A DNA stretch of 38,097 nucleotides, taken from NCBI GenBank assembly GCA_049999725.1, contig JBNGIS010008697.1, positions 1-38,097 of the forward strand, written 5' to 3'. The stretch's first letter is position 1. Each line of letters opens with the position of its first letter. The notes under the pieces are model-generated. The model saw nothing but the letters and a program-made list of their open reading frames with translations. It did not search any database and was not told the origin of the DNA. The translations under genes were made by a program, and so were the position numbers. This DNA is from Haplomitrium mnioides (taxonomy: Eukaryota; Marchantiophyta; Haplomitriopsida; Calobryales). Shown here piece by piece: positions 21,277 through 34,400 of the stretch.

Positions 21277-22560
21277 CTTGTGAGTATATTTCTTCTTCTC
21301 TTAATGGTCTAATCATGAGGTTCTTATTGCTTTTGAACATCTCTCTTCTTTTGTTTATATTCTAATCATGAGGTTTTTCTTGCTTTTGATTACCTCTCTT
21401 GTTCTTTTAATAGTCTAATCTTGGGGTTCCTTTTGCATTTGAATACCTCTCTTCTTCTCTTAATAGTCTAGTCCGTAGGTTTTTCTTGCTTCTCAATATC
21501 TATCTTCTTCTCTTAACAGTCTAATCTTGAGTTTCTGGTTGCTTTTGAATCTCTCTCTCTTCTTCTCTTAAAGGTCTAATGTTGAGGTTGTTCTTGCTAA
21601 TCAATATCTCTCTTCTTCTCTTAATAATCCAATCATGAGGCTCTTCTTACTTATGAATATCTCTCTTATTCTCTTTATATTGTAATCATAGGGTTCTTCT
21701 TGCTTTTGAATACCTCTTTTCTTCTCTTAATAGTCTACTCTTCAGGTTCTCCTTGCTTTCAAAAACCTCTATTTTTCTTCTTATGGTCTAATCTTGATGT
21801 TCTTCTTGCTTGTCAATATCTATCTTCCTCTCTTAGTAGTCTAATCTTGAGGTTGTTCTTGCTTTTGAATCTCTATCTTCTTCTCCTAATAGTCTAATCT
21901 TGAGGATCTTCTTGGTTGTGAATATCTCTCTTCTTCTCTTAATAGTCTAATCAGGAGGTTCTTATTGCTTATGAATATCTCTCTTCTTCTATTTATAGTC
22001 TAATCTTGAGGTTCTTCTTGCTTTTGAATACCTCTCTTCTTCTCTTAATAATCTAATATTGAGGTTCTTCTTGCTTTTGAATAGCTCTCTTCTTCTCTTT
22101 ATAATCTAGAATTGAGGTTCTTCTTGCTTCTGAATACCTCTCTTCTTCTCTTAATAGTCTAATCTTGAGGTTCTTCTTGCTTTTGAATACCTCTCCTCTT
22201 CTCATAATAGTCTAATCTTGAGGTTCTTCTTGCTTTTGAATACCTCTCTTCTTCTTATAATAGTCTAGTCTTGAGGTTCTTCTTGCTTTGGAATACCTCT
22301 CTTCTTCTCTTAATGGTCTAGTCTTGAGGTTCTTCTTGCTTTTGAATACCTCTCTTCTTCTCTTAAGAGTCTCTTCTTGAGATTCTTCTTGCTTTTCAAT
22401 ACCTCTCGTCTTCTCTTAATAGTCTGATTGTGAGGATCTTCTTGCTTGTGAATATCTTGTGTCTTCTCTAAATAGTCTAATCATGAGGTTCTTCTTGCTT
22501 ATGAAAATCTCTCTTCTTCTCTTTATATTCTAATCATGGGGTTCTTCTTGCTTTTGAATA
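21277..22560 (+). repeat. Higher-order repeat block, copy A (about 24 monomers)
   Basis: An ordered series of variant monomers: GTTTATATTC, then GGTTCCTTTTG, then AGTCTAGTCC...AGG, then CTTCTCAATATC, then GTCTAATGTTGAGG, then CTAATCAATATC at 21597, and so on. It continues through CTCATAATAGTC, CTTTGGAATACC, TTAAGAGTCT with GAGATTC, GTCTGAT and TAAATAGTCTAATCATGAGG. The same order of rare variants recurs in copy B, so the unit of duplication was the whole block. Confidence 0.8.
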
Positions 22561-25257
22561 CCTCTCTTCTTCTCTAAATAGTCTAATCTTAAGGTTCTTC
22601 TTGATTTTGAGTACCTCTCTTCTTCTCTTAATAGTCTTATCTTGTGGTTCTTCTTGGTTTTGAGTACATCTCTTCTTCTCTTAATAATATAATCTTGAGG
22701 CTCTTCTTGCTTTTGAAGACCTCTCTTCTTCTCCTAATAGTCTAATCTTGAGGTTCTTCTTGGTTTTGAATACTCCTCTTCTTCTCTTAATAAACTAATC
22801 TTGAGGTTCTTTTTGCTTTTGAATACCTATTTTCTTCTCTAAATAGTCTAATCTTGAGGTTCTTCCGTGTTTCGAGTACATCTCTTTTGCTCTTAATACT
22901 CTAATCTTGAGGTTCTTCTTGCTTTTGAATACCTCTATGCTTCTCTCAATAGTTTAATCTTGAGGTTGTTCTGGCTTTTGAATACCTGTCTTCTTCTCTT
23001 AATATTCTACTCTTGAGGTTCTTCTTGCTTTTGAATGTCTATATCTTCTTGGTTTTTCTTTCTTTTGAAGATCTATCTCTTTTCCTAGGAGTCTAATTTT
23101 AAGGTTCTTTTTGCTTTTGAATACCTCTATTCTTCTTCTAAAAGTCCAATCTTGAGGCTCTTCTTGCTTTTGAATCTCTTTCTTCTTCTCTTGATAGTCT
23201 AATCTTAAGGATCTTCTTGCTTGGGAATATCTCTCTTCTTCTCTTAATAGTCTATTCATGAGGTTCTTCTTGCTTATGAATATCTCTCTTCTTCTGTTTA
23301 TATTCTAATCATGAGGTTCTTCTTGCTTTTGAATACCTGTCTTCTTCTCTTAATAGTCTAATCTTGAGGTTCCTTTTGTGTTTGAATACCTCTCTTCCTC
23401 TCTTTATAGTCTAGTCCATAGGTTCTTCTTGCTTCTCAATATCTATCTTCTTCTTTTAATAGTATGATCTTGAGGTTCTGCTTTCTTTTGAATCTCTTTC
23501 TTCTTCTCTTAAAAGTCTAATGCAGAGGTTGTTCTTGTTAATCAATATCTCTCTTCTTCTCTTTATATTCTAATCCTAAGATTTTTCTTGCTTTTGAATA
23601 CCTCTCTTCTTCTATTTAAAGTCTAGTCTTAATGTTCTTCTGGCTGTTAAACATCTCTCTTTTGTTTTTAATGGTCTAATCTTGAGGTTCTTCTTGCTTT
23701 TGAATACCTCTCTTCTTCTCTAAATAGTCTAGTCTTGAGGTATTTCTTGTTTTTCAATGTCTATCGCTTCTTGGTTCTCCTTGCTTTTGAAAATCTATCA
23801 AATCTCTTAATAGTCTAATCTTCATGTTCTTCTTGCTTTTGAATACCTCTCTTCTTCTCTTGATAGTCTAATCTTAAGGTTCTTCTTGATTTTGAGTACC
23901 TCTCTTCTTCTCTTAATAGTCTAATCTTGATGTTCTTCTTGCTTGTGAATATGTACCTCTTCTTTGAATTGTCTAATCTTGAGGTTCTTCTTGCTTTTGA
24001 ATACGTCTCTTCTTCTTCTAATAGTCTAATCTTAAGGTTCTTCTTGATTTTGAGTACCTTTCTTCTTCTCTTAATAGTCTAATCTTGCAGTTCTTCTTGG
24101 TTTTGAGTACATCGCTTCTTCTCTTAATAGTCTAATCTTAAGGTTCTTCTTGCTTTTGAATACCTCTGTTCTTCTCTCAATAGTTTAATCTTGAGGTTCT
24201 TCTTGCTTTTGAATACCTGTCTTCTTCTCTTAATAGTCTCATCTTGAGGTTCTTCTTCCTTTTTAATACGCCTCTTCTTTCCTTGATAGTCTAATCTTGA
24301 GGTTTTTTGTGCTTTTGAATACCTCTCTTCTTCTCTTAATAGTCTAATCTTGAGGTTCTTCTTGCTTTTGAATCTGTATCTTCTTCTCTAAAAAGTCAAA
24401 TCTTAAGGTTCTTCTTAGTTTTAAATATTTCTCTTCTTCTATTAATAGTCTTATCATGAGGTTCTTCTTGTATATGAACATCTCTCTTTTTCTCTTAATA
24501 GTCTAATCATGAGGTGTTTTTTTTTGCTTTTAGATACCTCTCTTGCTCTCTTAGTATTCTAATCTTGAGGTTCTCCCTGCCTTTCAATATCTATTTTCTT
24601 CTCTTAATAGTCTAATCTTGAGGTTCCTCTTGCTTTTGAATCTCTATCTTCGTCTCTTAATAGTATAATCTTAAGGTTCTTCTTGCTTCTCAATATCTCT
24701 CTTCTTCTCTTAATAGTCTAATCATGAGGTTCTTCTTGCTTATAAACATCTCTCTTCTCTTCATTTTCTAATCATGAGGTTTTTTTTTTTTTGCATTTGA
24801 ATACCTCTCTTCTTCTATTTATAGTCCAATCTTGAGGTTCTTCTTCCTTGTCAATATCTATCTTCTTCTTTAATAGTCTAGTCTTTAGGTTCTTCTTGCT
24901 TTTGAATCTCTATCTTCTTCTCTTAGTAGTTTAGTCTTGAGAATCTTCTTGCTTGTGAATATTCTCTTCTTCTCTTAATATTCTAATCATGAGGCTCTTT
25001 GTGCTTATGAACATCTCTCTTCTTCTATTTATATTCTATTTTGGAGGTTCTTCTTGCTTTTGAATACCTTTCTTCTTCTCTTAATAGTCTAATCTTGAGG
25101 TTCTTCTTGCTTTTGAATGTCTATCTCTTCTTGATGTTTCTTACTTTTGAAGATCTATCTCTTTTTCTAATAGTCTAATTTTGAGGTTCTTCTTGCTTTT
25201 GAATACCTCTCTTCTTCTCTTAATAGTCTAATCTTGATGTTCTTCTTGCTTTTGAAT

Positions 25258-25357
25258 NNNNNNNNNNNNNNNNNNNNNNNNNNNNNNNNNNNNNNNNNNN
25301 NNNNNNNNNNNNNNNNNNNNNNNNNNNNNNNNNNNNNNNNNNNNNNNNNNNNNNNNN
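25258..25357. other. Assembly gap, 100 N
   Basis: Exactly 100 N, a conventional placeholder of unknown size, inside satellite. Its right edge coincides with the start of the second higher-order block. Its flanks are not obvious duplicates of each other beyond the shared monomer. Confidence 0.97.
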
Positions 25358-26640
25358 CTCTCTTCTTCTCTTAATAGTCTAATCATGAGGTTCTTCTTGC
25401 TTATGAGTATTTCTCTTCTTTTGTTTATGTTCTAATCATGAGGTTCTTCTTACTTTTGAATACCTCTCTTCTTCTTTTAATAGTCTAATATTGAGGTTCC
25501 TTTTGCGTTTGATTACCTCTCTTTTTTCTCTTAATATTCTAGTCCATAGGTTATTCCTACTTCTCAATATCTATCTTCTTCTATTAATAGTCTAATCTTG
25601 AGTTTACGCTTGATTTTGAATCTCTTTCTTGTTCTCTTAAAGGTCTAATGTTGAGGTTGTTCTTGCTAATCAATATCTCTCTTCTTCTTTTAATAGTCCA
25701 ATCATGAGGCTCTTCTTGCTTATGAATATCTCTCTTCTTCTCCTTATATTCTAATTATATAGTTCTTCTTGCTTTTGAGTACCTCTTTTCTTCTCTCAAT
25801 AGTCTAATCTTGAGGTTCTTCTTACTTTGAAATACCTCTTTTCTGCTCTTAATGGTTTAATCTTGAGGTTCTTCTTGCTTGTTAATATCTATCTTCCGCT
25901 CTTAATAGTCTAATCTTGAGGTTATTCTTGCTTTTGAATCTCTATCTTCTTCTCTTAATAGTCTAATCTTGAGGATCTTCTTGCTCATGAATATCTCTCT
26001 TCTTCTCTTAATAGTCTAATCAAGAGGTTCTTCTTGCTTATGAATATCTCTCTTCTTCTGTTTATAGTCTAATCTTGAGGCTCTTCTTGCTTTTGAATAC
26101 CTCTCTTCTTCTCTTAATAATCTAGCATTGAGGTTCTTCTTGCTTTTGAATACCTCTCTTCTTCTCTTGATAATCTAGTATTGAGGTTCTTCTTGTTTTT
26201 GAATACCTCTCTTCTTCTCTTAATAGTCTAATCTTGAGGTTCTACTCGCTTTTGAATACCTCTCTTCTTCTCATAATAGTCTAATCTTGAGGTTCTTCTT
26301 GCTTTTGAATACCTCTCTTCTTCTCTTAATAGTCTAGTCTTGAGGTTCTTCTTGCTTTGGAATACCTCTCTTCTTCTCTTAATAGTCTAATCTTGATGTT
26401 CTTCTTGCTTTTTAATACCTCCCTTTTTCTCTTAAGAGTCTTTTCGTGAGATTCTTCTTGCTTTTGAATGCCTCTCTTCTTCTCTTAATAGTCTGATCTT
26501 GAAGATCTTCATGCTTATTAATATCTCTCTTCTTCTCTAAATAGTCTAATCATGAGGTTCTTTTGCTTATGAATATCTCTCTTCTTCTCTTTTTATTCTA
26601 ATCATGAGGTTCTTCTAGCTTTTGAATACCTCTCTGCTTC
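25358..26640 (+). repeat. Higher-order repeat block, copy B
   Basis: It repeats the monomer order of the block that starts at 21277, beginning immediately right of an assembly gap. CTAATCAATATC falls at 25666 (4,069 bp from its partner). CTCATAATAGTC, CTTTGGAATACC, TTAAGAGTCT and TAAATAGTCTAATCATGAGG follow in the same order. The two copies differ at scattered bases, so this is a real older duplication more than a simple assembly copy. The match fades after about 26640. Confidence 0.8.
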
Positions 26641-27512
26641 TCTTTATAGTCTAGTCTTGAGGTTTCTCTTACTTGTCAATGTCTATTTTTTTCTTTTAAT
26701 AGTCTATTCTTGAGGTTCTTTTTCCTTTTGAATACCTCTCTTCTTCTCTTGATAGTCTAATCTTGAAGTTCTTCTTGCTTTTGAATACCTCTCTTCTTCT
26801 CTTAATAGTCTAATCTTGAGGTTCTTTTTGCTTCTGAATACCTCTCTTCTTCTCTTAATGAACTAATCTTGTTTGAATATGTGTTTTCTTCTCTAAATAG
26901 TCCAATCTTGATGTTCTTCTTGGTTTTCAGTACATCTCTTTTGCTCTTAATAGTCTAATCTTGAGGTTCTTCTTGCTTTTAAATACCTCTCTGCTTCTCC
27001 CAATAGTTCAATCTTGAGGTTCTTCTTGCTTTTGAATACCTCTCTTCTTCTCTTAATAGTCTCATTTTGAGGTTCTTCTTCATTTTGAATACCTCTCTTC
27101 TTCTCCTAATCGTCTCATCTTGAGGTTCTTCTTCCTTTTGAATACCTCTCTTCTTCTATTAATAGTCTCATCTTGAGCTTCTTGTTGCTTTTGAATGCCT
27201 CTTTTCTTCTCTAAATAGTCTTATCTTGAGGTTATTCTTGCTTTTGAATACCTCTCTTCTTCTCCAAGTAGTGTAATATTGAGGATCTTCTTGCTTTTGA
27301 ATACCTCTCTTCTTCTCTTAATAGTGTAATCTTCACGTTCTTCTTACTTTTGAATGCCTCTCTTCTTCTCTTCATAGTCTACTCTTCAAGTTTTCTTGCT
27401 TGTGAGTACAACTCTTCTACTTTTAGTAGTCTAATCTTGAGGTTCTTTTTGCTTTTGAATAGCTCTCTTCTTCTCTTTATAGTCTAATCTTGAGGTTCTT
27501 CTTGCTTTTTAA

Positions 27513-27612
27513 NNNNNNNNNNNNNNNNNNNNNNNNNNNNNNNNNNNNNNNNNNNNNNNNNNNNNNNNNNNNNNNNNNNNNNNNNNNNNNNNNNNNNNNN
27601 NNNNNNNNNNNN
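27513..27612. other. Assembly gap, 100 N, duplicated flanks
   Basis: The 39 bp before the gap (27474-27512, from TCTTTATAGTC to GCTTTTTAA) are identical to the 39 bp after it (27613-27651). The two contig ends probably overlap and were not merged. Confidence 0.97.
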
Positions 27613-28359
27613 TCTTTATAGTCTAATCTTGAGGTTCTTCTTGCTTTTTAATACCTCTCTTCTTCTCGAATTCTTTTAATCTTGAGGTTCTTCTTGCTTT
27701 AGAATACCTCTCTTGTGCTCTAAATAGACTAATCTTAAGGTTCTTCTTGCTTTTGAATACCTTTCTTCCTCTCTTAATAGTCTAATCTTGAAGTTCTTCT
27801 TCTCTTAATAGACTAATCTTGAGGTTTTCTTTGCTTTTGAATACCTCTTTTCTTCTCTAAATAGTTTAATCTTGAGGTTCTTCTTGGTTTTGAGTACATC
27901 TCTTCTTCTCTTAATAGTCTAATCTTGAGGTTCTTCTTGCTTTTGAATACCTCTCTTCTTCTCTCAATAGTTTAGTCTTGAGGCTCTCCTTGCTTTTGAA
28001 TACCTATCTTCTTCTCTTAATAGTCTCATCTTGATGTTCTTCTTCCTTTTGAATACCTCTCTTTTGTCCTTAATAGTCTAATCTTGAGGTTCTTTGTGCC
28101 TTTGAATACCTCTCTTCTTCTCTTAATAGTCTAATCTTGAGGTTCTTCTTGCTTTTGAATCTCTATCTTCTTCTTTTAATTGTCTAATCTTAAGGTTCTT
28201 CTTGCTTTTAAATATCTCTCTTTTTCTCTGAATAGTCTTATCATGAGGTTCTTCTTGCTTATGAGCATCCCTATTTTTCTCTTAATAGTCTCAGCATGAG
28301 GTTCTTTTTGCTTTAAAATACCTCTCTTCTTCTCTTGATAGTCTAATCTATAGGTTCTT

Positions 28360-28459
28360 NNNNNNNNNNNNNNNNNNNNNNNNNNNNNNNNNNNNNNNNN
28401 NNNNNNNNNNNNNNNNNNNNNNNNNNNNNNNNNNNNNNNNNNNNNNNNNNNNNNNNNNN
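28360..28459. other. Assembly gap, 100 N, duplicated flanks
   Basis: The 42 bp before the gap (28318-28359) are identical to the 42 bp after it (28460-28501). They include the rare CTAATCTATAGG variant, so the gap is probably an unmerged overlap. Confidence 0.97.
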
Positions 28460-31400
28460 ATACCTCTCTTCTTCTCTTGATAGTCTAATCTATAGGTTCT
28501 TGTTGCTTTTCAATATCTATTTTCTTCTCTTAATAGTCTAATTTTGAGGTTCTTCTTGATTTTGAATCTCTATCTTCTTCTCTTAATAGTATAATGTTAA
28601 GGTTCTTCTTGCCTTTGAATATATCTCTTTTTCTCTTAATAGTCAAATCATGAGGTTATTCTTGCTTATAAATATCTCTCTTCTTCTTTTCATTTTCTAA
28701 TCTTGAGGTTTTTGTTTGCATTTGAATACTTCTCTTCTTCTATTTATAGTCTAATCTTGAGGTTCTCTTACTTGTCAATATCTATCTTCTTCTCTTAATA
28801 ATCTAATCTTGGGGTTCTTCTTGCCTTTGAATCTCTATCTTCTTCTATTAATAGTCTAATCTTGAGGATCTTCTTGCTTGTGAATATCTCTTTTCTTCTC
28901 TTAATAGTCTAATCATGAGGTTCTTCTGTTTATGTTCTAATCACGAGGTTCTTCTTGCTTTTGAGTACCTCTCTTCTTCTTTTAAAAGTCTAATCTTGAG
29001 GTTCCTTTTGCGTTTGAACACCTCTCTCCTTCTCTTTGTAGTCTAGTCTTGAGGTTCTTCTTGCTTCTCAATATCCATCTTCTTCTCTTTATAGTCTAAT
29101 CTTGAGGTTTTGCTTGCCTTTGAATCTCTATCTTCTTCTCTTAATAGTCTAATGTTGAGGTTCTTCATGCTTGGCAATATCTATCTTCTTCTCTTAATAG
29201 TCTTATCTTGAGGTTCTTCTTGCTTTTGAATCTCTATCTTCTTCTCCAAGTACTCTAATCTTGAGGATCTTCTTGCTTGTGAATATCTCTTTTCTTCTCT
29301 TAATAGTCTAGTCATGATGTTCTTCTTGCTTTTGAATATTTCTCTTCTTCTATTTAAAGTCTAATCATGAGGTTCTTCTTGCTTTTGAGTACCTCTCTTC
29401 TTCTTTTAATAGTCTAATCTTGAGGTTCTTCTTGCTTCTTAATATCCATCTTCTTCTCTGAATAGTCTAATCTAGAGGTTCTGCTTGTTTCTGAATCTCG
29501 TTCTTCTTCTCTTAATAGTATAATGTTAAAGTTCTTCTTGATTTTAAATATCTCTCTTCTTTTCTTAATACTCTAATCATGAGGTTCTTGTTGCTTATGA
29601 ATATCTCTTTTCTTTCTCTTCATTTTCTAATCATGATGTTTTCTTATGCATTTTAATACCTCTCTTCTTCTATTTATAGTCTAATCTTGAGGTTCTTCTT
29701 GCTTGTTAATATTTATCTTCTTCTCTAAATAGTCTAATCTTGAGGTTCTTCTTGCTTTTGAATCTCTATCTTCTTCTTTTAATAGTCTAATCTTGAGGAT
29801 CTTCTTGCTTGTGAATATCTCTCTTCTTCTCTTACTAGTCTAATCATGAGGTTCTTTTTGCTTATGAATATCTCTATTCTTTTGTTTATACTCTAATCAT
29901 GAGGTTCTTTTTGCTTTTTCTCTTTATTTTCTAGTCTTGAGGTGCTTCTTGCTTCTCAATATCTATCTTCTTCTCTTAATAGTCTAATCTTGAGGTTCTA
30001 TTTGCTTTTGAATCTCGTTCTTCTTCTCTTAAAAGTCTAATGTTGAGGTCTTTCTTGTTAATCAATATCTTTCTTCTTCTCTTAATAATCCAATCATGAG
30101 GCTCTTCTTTCTTTTGAATATCTCTCTTCTTCTCTTTATATTGTAATCATAAGATTCTTCTTGGTTTCGAATACCTCTCTTCTTCTCTTTTGAGTCTAAT
30201 CTTAAGGTTCTTCTTGCTTTTAAACACCTATCTTCTGCTCTTAATGGTCTAATCTTGAGGGTCTTCTTGCTTTTGAATCTCCATCTTCATCTATTAATAG
30301 TCTAATTTTAAAAGTCTTCTTGATTTTGAGTACCTCTCTTCTTCTCTTAATATTTTAATCTTGATGTTCTTCTTGCTTTTGAATATCTATCTCTTCTCTT
30401 AATAGTCTAATCTTGAGGTTCTTGTTGCTTTTGAATACCTCTCTTGTACTCTTAATAATCTACTCTTAAGGCTCCTCTTTATTTTGAATACCTCTCTTCT
30501 TCTCTGAACAGTCTAATCTTGAGGTTCTTCTTGCTTTTGAGTACATCTCTTCTTATCTTAATAATCTAATCTTGAGGTTCTTCTTGCTTTAGAATGCCTC
30601 TCTTCTTCTCTCAATAGTCTGATCTTGAGGTTCTTCTTCCTTTTGAATACCTCTTTTCTTTGCTTAATAGTCTAATCTTGAGGTTCTTTGTGCTTTTGAA
30701 TACCTCTCTTCTTTTCTTAATAGTCTAATCTTGAGGTTATTCTTTCTTTTGAATATCTATCTTGTTCTCTTGAAAGTCTAATCTTAAGGTTCTTCTTGTT
30801 TTTGAATATCTTTCTTTGTCTTGCTAGTCTAATCATGAGGCTCTTCTTGCTTTTGAATACCTCTTTTTCTCTCTAAGCAGTCAAATCTTGAGGTTCTTCT
30901 TGCTTTTGAATACCTCTCTTCTTCTCTTAGTAGTCTGATCTTGAAGTTCTTCTTGCTTTTCAATATCTATCTTCTTCTCTTAATAGTTTAATCTTGAGGT
31001 TCTTCTTGCTTTTGAATCTCTATCTTCTTTTCTTAACAATATAATCTTAATGTTCTTCCTGCTTCTGAATATCTCTCATCTTCTCTAACTAGTCTAATCA
31101 TGAGGTTCTTTTTGCCTATGAATATCTCTCTTGTTCTCTTCATTTTCTAATCTTGAGTTTTTCTTTTGCATTTGAATACCTCTCTTCTTCTATTTATAGT
31201 CTAATCTTGAGGTTCTCCATGCTTTTCAATATTTATCTTCTTCTGTTGATAGTCTAATCTTGAGGTTCTTCTTGCTTTTGAATATGTATCTTCTTCTCTT
31301 AATAGTCTAATCTTGATGATCGTTTTGCTTGTGAATATCTCTCTTCTTCTCTTAATAGTCTACTTATGAGGTTCTTCTTAGTTATGAATATCTCTCTTCT

Positions 31401-34400
31401 TCTGTTTATATTCTAATCATAAGGTTCTTCTTGCTTTTGAATACCTCTTTTCTTGTCTTAACGGTATAATCTTGAGGTTCTTCTTGCTTTTGAATACCTC
31501 TCTTCTACTCTTAATAGTTTAATCTTGAGGTTCTTCTTGCTTTTGAATCTCTATCTTCTTCACTTAATAGTCTAATCTTGAGGATCTTCTTGGTTGTGAA
31601 TATCTCTCTTCTTTTCTTAATAGTCTAATCATGAGGTTCTTCTTGCTTATGAATATCTCTCTTCTTTTGTTTATATTCTAATCATGAGGTTGTTGTTGCT
31701 TTTGAATACCTCTCTTCTTCTTTTAATAGTCCAATCTTAAGGTAAATTTTGCGTTTGAATACCTCTCTTCTTCTCTTAATAGTCGAGTCCGTAGGTTATT
31801 CTTGCTTCTCAATATCTATCTTCTTCTTTTAATAGTCTATTCTTGAGGTTTTGCTTGCTTTTGAATCTCTTTCTTCTTCTCTTAAAGGTCTAATGTTGAG
31901 CTTGTTCTTGCTAATCAATATCTCTATGGGTTCTTCTTGCTTTTGAAGATCTTTCTCTTCTCTTAATAGTCTAATCTTCAAGTTCTTCTTGCTTTTGAAT
32001 ACTTCTCTTCTTCTCTTTATAGTCTAATCTTAAGGTTCTTCTTGCTTTCGAGTACCTCTCTAGACTTCTTCTCTTAATAGTTCAATCTTGATGTTCTTTC
32101 TTTTGAATCTCTATCTTCTTCTCTTAATAGTATAATCCTAAAGTTCTTCTTGCTTTTGAATATCTCTCTTCTTCTCTTAATAATCTAATCATGAGGTTCT
32201 TGTTGCTTATGAATATCTGTCTTCTTTGACTCATTTTCGAAGCATGATGTTTTTTTTTGCATTTTAATACCTCTCTTCTTCTATTTATAGTCTAATCTTG
32301 AGGTTCTTCTTGCTTATCAATATTTATCTTCTTCTCTTAATAGTCTAATCTTGAGGTTCTTCTTGCTTTTGAATCTCTATCTTCTTCTCTTAATAGTCTA
32401 ATCTTGAGGATCTTCTTGCTTGTGAATATCTCTCTTCTTCTTTTAATAGTCTAATCATGAGGTTCTTATTGCTTATAAATATCTTTGTTCTTCTATTTAT
32501 ATTCTAGTCATGAGGTTCTTCTTGCTTTTGAATACCTTTCTTCGTCTCTTAATAGTCTAATCTTGAGGTTCCTTTTGTGTTTGAATACCTCTCTTCTCTT
32601 TATAGTCTAGTCTTGAGGTTCTTCTTGCTTCTCAATATCTATCTTCTATTCTTATTAGTCTAATCTTGAGGTTCTACTTGCTTTTAAATCTCTTACTTCT
32701 ACTCTTAAAAGTTTAATGTTGAGGTTGTTCTTATTAATCAATATCTCTCTTCTTCTTTTAATATTCCAATCATGAGGCTCTTCTTACTTATGTTCTCTTT
32801 ATATTCTTATAATAAGATTGTTCTTGGCTTTGAATACCTTTCTTATACTCTTTACAGTCTAATCTTGAGGTTCTTCTGGCTTTTAACCACATATCTTTTG
32901 CTCTTAATGGTCTAAAATTAAGGTTCTTCTTGCTTTTGAATGCCTCTCTTCTTCTCTTAATAGTCTAATCTTGAAGTTTTTCTTGCTTTTCAATGTCTAT
33001 CTTTTCTCGGGTTTTCTTGCTTTTGAAGATCTATCAAATCTCTTAATAGTCTAATCTTCATGTTCTTCTTGCTTTTGAATACCTCTCTTCTTCTCTTAAT
33101 AGTCAAATCTTGAGGTTCTTCTTGCTTTTGAGTACCTCTCTTCTTCTCTTAATGGTGTAATCTTGAGGTTCCTTCTGCGTTTGAATCCCTCTCTTCTTCT
33201 CTTTATAGTCTAGTCCGTCGGTTCTTCTTGCTTCTCAATATCTATCTTCTTCTCTTAGTAGTCTAATCTTGAGGTTTTGCTTGCTTTTGAATCTCCATCT
33301 TCTTCTGTTAATAGTGTAATGTTGAGATTGTTCTTGCTCATCAAAATCTCTCTTCTTTTTTTAATAATCTAATCATGATGCTCCTCTTGATTATGAATAT
33401 CTCTCTTCTTCTTTTTATATTCTAATCATATACCTCTTCTTGCTTTTGAATACCTCTTTTCTTCTCTTAATGGTCTAATCTTGAGGTTCTTCTTGCTTTT
33501 GAATACCTCTCTTCTACTCTTAATAGTTTAATCTTGAGGTTCTTCTTGGTTTTGAATACCTCTCTTCTTCTCTTAATAGTCTAATCTTGAGGTTCTTCTT
33601 CCTTTTGAATACCTCTCTTCTTTCCTTAATAGTCTATTCTTGAGTTTCTTTATGCTTTTAAATACCTCTCTTCTTCTCTTGATAGTCTAATCTTGAGGTT
33701 CTTCTTGCCTTTGAATATCTATCTTCTTCTCTTAAAGGTCTAATCTTAAGGTTCTTTTTTTGCTTTTGAATATTTCTCTTATTCTCTTAATAGTCCAATC
33801 ATGAGGTTCTTATTGCTTATGAATATTTCTCTTTTTCTCTTTGTAGTCTAATCATGAGGTTCTTTTTGGTTTTGAATACCTCTCTTCATCTCTTAAAAGT
33901 CTAAATTTGAGGTTCTGCTTGCTTTTCAATATCTATCTTCTTCTCTTAATACTATAATCTTAATGTTATTTTTCTTTTGAATATCTCTCTTCCTCTCTTA
34001 ATACTATAATCTTAACGTTCTTTTTTTCTTTTGAATATCTCTCTTCTTCTCTTAAGAGTCTAATCATGAGGTTCTTCTTGCTTATGAATATCTCTCTTCT
34101 TCTCTTCATTTTCTAATCATAATTTTTTTTTTTGCATTTGAATACCTCTGTTCTTCTATTTATTGTCTAATCTTGAGGTTCTTCTTGCTTGTGAATATTT
34201 ATCTTCTTCTATTGATAGTCTTATCTTGAGGTTCTTCTTGGTTCTGAATCTCTATCGTCTTCTCTTAATAGTCTAATCGTGAGCTTCTACTTATTGATGA
34301 ATATCTCTCTTCTTCTGTTTATATTCTAATCATGAGGTTCTTCTTGCTTTTGAAAACCTCTCTTCTTCTCTCAATAGTCTAGTCTTGAGGTTCCTTTTGC

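Noticed and set aside
22999-23259. Lys/Arg/Glu-rich minus-strand open frame of 86 codons in satellite
   Set aside because: Same by-product of the 53-bp repeat as at 11239-11436.
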